From Flavobacteriaceae bacterium (GTDB lineage Bacteria; Bacteroidota; Bacteroidia; Flavobacteriales; Flavobacteriaceae), in contig JAQWNN010000039.1 in NCBI GenBank assembly GCA_029268555.1, positions 1-38,614 on the forward strand: a stretch of DNA of 38,614 nt, in the 5' to 3' direction. The stretch's first letter is position 1, and each line of letters begins with the position of its first letter. The position numbers and the translations under genes were made by a program. This document shows positions 37,212-38,614 of the stretch, in pieces. The notes under the pieces were generated by a model that made no database searches, was not told the origin of the DNA, and saw nothing but the letters and a program-made list of their open reading frames with translations.

Positions 37212-38207
37212 ATGAATCCAATACGCTGGGGAATTGTAGGTTTAGGAAATATTGCTCATAAATTTGCATGTGATCTTGCCCTAGTTTCTGATTGTTTTTT
37301 ACAGGCAGTCGCCTCCTCAGACAGCAAACGCGCTAAAAAATTTTCAACACAATTTGCAGCAAAAGACTATTATTCAAATTACAGTGACTTGTTTTCTGAT
37401 CCTAATGTTGATATAATCTACATTGCTTCTTTACATACTTTGCATAAGTCTTTATCTATAGAAGCCATGAAACAGGGCAAAGCAGTTCTTTGTGAAAAGC
37501 CAATGGCAATGAATCAAATAGAAGTTCGAGAAATGATTAAAACTGCTAAAGAGAATAATGTTTTCTTAATGGAAGCACTTTGGACTCGATTCAATCCAGC
37601 ATTTGAACAGGTAAATCGGTGGGTGAAAGAAAATAAGATTGGACCTTTACGTTACATTAATTCCACTTTCAGCTTTAACGCTTTGGATAAGGGAGTCGAT
37701 TCTAGAATATTTAATCTAAAAAAGGGAGGTGGAAGCCTTTTAGATATTGGTATTTACCCTATTTTTTTAGCTTACCATTTTTTAGGTTTCCCTGCAGATA
37801 TAAAAGCAAGTGCTATTCTGACAAAAGAAAAAGTTGACAAACAAATAGGCTTTATATTTTCTTATAGTGGTGCACAGGCTATATTGTATTCAAGCTTTAC
37901 TCATAATGAAGACATGAGAGCTACAATATGTGGTGAAAATGGCGAGATATATATGAATTCTCAATGGCATCATACTCCCAATGTTCAACTGATAAATAAT
38001 GGAAAAGAAATGAAAAAATCTTTTGATTTTTTAGGGACTGGATATACATACGAGATTGAAGAAGCTAATAATTGTATACGAAACAACAAACTTGAATCCA
38101 GCAAGTGGAGCTTGAAAAACAGTGAAGATGTTGTAACCTTAATGGACGTTATTAGAAAAAAAGTAGGAGTAATTTATCCAACTGACAAAGAGCAAGCACG
38201 AAATTAA
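37212..38207 (+). CDS. Gfo/Idh/MocA-family NAD(P)-dependent oxidoreductase
   Basis: 331 residues: N-terminal Rossmann domain with GIVGLGNIAHKF (dinucleotide loop), the middle signature CEKPMAMNQ containing the catalytic Lys, and a C-terminal GFO-fold domain with GGGSLLDIGIYPI. Sequence around ALWTRFNPAF resembles trans-1,2-dihydrobenzene-1,2-diol dehydrogenase and related sugar dehydrogenases. Substrate unknown. It starts 10 bases after bshB1 and ends interlocked with the next convergent gene in a TTAA (38204-38207). Confidence 0.9.
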   Translation: MNPIRWGIVGLGNIAHKFACDLALVSDCFLQAVASSDSKRAKKFSTQFAAKDYYSNYSDLFSDPNVDIIYIASLHTLHKSLSIEAMKQGKAVLCEKPMAMNQIEVREMIKTAKENNVFLMEALWTRFNPAFEQVNRWVKENKIGPLRYINSTFSFNALDKGVDSRIFNLKKGGGSLLDIGIYPIFLAYHFLGFPADIKASAILTKEKVDKQIGFIFSYSGAQAILYSSFTHNEDMRATICGENGEIYMNSQWHHTPNVQLINNGKEMKKSFDFLGTGYTYEIEEANNCIRNNKLESSKWSLKNSEDVVTLMDVIRKKVGVIYPTDKEQARN

Positions 38208-38392
38208 TTAGAATTTTGATCTTTTGAGGGAAAACGGCCTTGATTACCAATACCATCTAAATCATTTGTGTCATAGATAGTATTATTTTCTTTTCGTTGA
38301 ATTTTATGTTGCTTTCTTATGATTGTAAGTAGAAAGTAGACATAGACTATAAAAATGATACTTCCGATAATAAACATTATTTTATTATTCAT
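38204..38392 (-). CDS. Small membrane protein, 62 aa, unknown function
   Basis: Not recognised. One membrane helix (about residues 5-25), then a basic stretch RKQHKIQRKEN and a polar, probably disordered cytoplasmic tail. It starts 11 bases after the neighbouring 60-residue gene, so both are likely one unit whose promoter is at or beyond the window edge. It is supported by coding-like composition, the tight spacing and the interlocked stop with the oxidoreductase gene. Confidence 0.6.
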   Translation of the reverse strand: MNNKIMFIIGSIIFIVYVYFLLTIIRKQHKIQRKENNTIYDTNDLDGIGNQGRFPSKDQNSN

Positions 38393-38403
38393 TGTTATTG
38401 ATT

Positions 38404-38586
38404 TTAGTCATCATTTCTTCTCTGTCTAATGGCAATTGCAAATGCTAATATAGTAACCGGCCAAAGGCCTACATACAATCCCTCAAGTTGTTCTCCTGGG
38501 GTTGAAGCTGAAAACCACAAATAGATGGAATACAAAAAGCTTAGAAATGCAAGCAGTATCGGGTAATATTTTTCAAAAAATTTCAT
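38404..38586 (-). CDS. Small membrane protein, 60 aa, unknown function
   Basis: Not recognised. Two hydrophobic helices (about 8-26 and 37-53) joined by a short polar loop (STPGEQLEG), with a basic C-terminus RQRRNDD. The ATG at 38586 is close to the window end; TATATTTA, a near -7 match, lies about 8 bases upstream, but a -33 cannot be confirmed. It is probably cotranscribed with the 62-residue gene. Confidence 0.6.
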   Translation of the reverse strand: MKFFEKYYPILLAFLSFLYSIYLWFSASTPGEQLEGLYVGLWPVTILAFAIAIRQRRNDD

Positions 38587-38614
38587 AGTATAAATATAGT
38601 AAAAATAAAGCTCA

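Overview
The window is an AT-rich, gene-dense stretch of chromosome from a member of the Bacteroidetes, most probably a marine-type flavobacterium with a compact genome. This is inferred from several sequence signs: promoters of the Bacteroidetes form TTG-N17-21-TAnnTTTG and few Shine-Dalgarno sites; a fused SecDF; a eukaryote-like short ProS; a Rho with a long asparagine-rich N-terminal insert; the families DUF4293 and DUF1599; a bacillithiol deacetylase; and very short or overlapping gene junctions. No phage, insertion sequence, CRISPR or defence gene was seen, and no stretch over 300 bases lacks a gene. Almost everything is core genome.

Layout. 1-5.7 kb: the end of typA, a convergent FtsE-like ATPase, then a 1004-residue periplasmic TPR protein overlapping a beta-barrel outer-membrane protein. 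5.8-9.3 kb: a YtcJ-like amidohydrolase lipoprotein and asnB. 9.4-15.4 kb: gyrB, mdh and secDF, all rightward. 15.4-22.2 kb: a leftward block whose transcription runs lipoprotein - FadL-like porin - folE - cysS - yidD - lgt - yfiT, ending at a good intrinsic terminator that overlaps the secDF stop codon. 22.3-24.2 kb: proS, tRNA-Glu(UUC) and rpsT. 24.3-26.9 kb: rho (leftward), a DUF4293 membrane protein, and an MJ0936/YfcE-type phosphoesterase (leftward). 26.9-29.5 kb: truA, which is out of frame at a run of 12 A, and an MsbA-type ABC exporter. 29.5-31.1 kb: folP and the c-di-AMP synthase cdaA, leftward. 31.2-38.2 kb: a nine-gene rightward run (DUF1599 - dppB-like - tpiA - prmA - clpS - glutathione peroxidase-like - trans-sulfuration enzyme - bshB1 - Gfo/Idh oxidoreductase) with 1- to 28-nt overlaps at most junctions and an internal promoter before the peroxidase. 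38.2-38.6 kb: two tiny leftward membrane proteins.

Functional themes. Membrane biogenesis is concentrated here (SecDF, YidD, Lgt, FtsE, several envelope proteins). Thiol metabolism recurs: BshB1 makes bacillithiol, YfiT belongs to the bacillithiol-transferase/DinB group, and the peroxidase and trans-sulfuration enzyme sit directly beside bshB1. Translation genes (proS, cysS, tRNA-Glu, rpsT, truA, prmA) are scattered between them.

The best leads for new biology are small-scale: a truA gene with a +1 frame break at A12 and an apparently leaderless mRNA; a folP whose conserved N-terminus has no ATG, GTG or TTG start; the uncharacterised TPR/outer-membrane barrel pair; the disordered Rho insert; and stop codons interlocked in TTAA. 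I found no convincing multi-gene system that is wholly undescribed.
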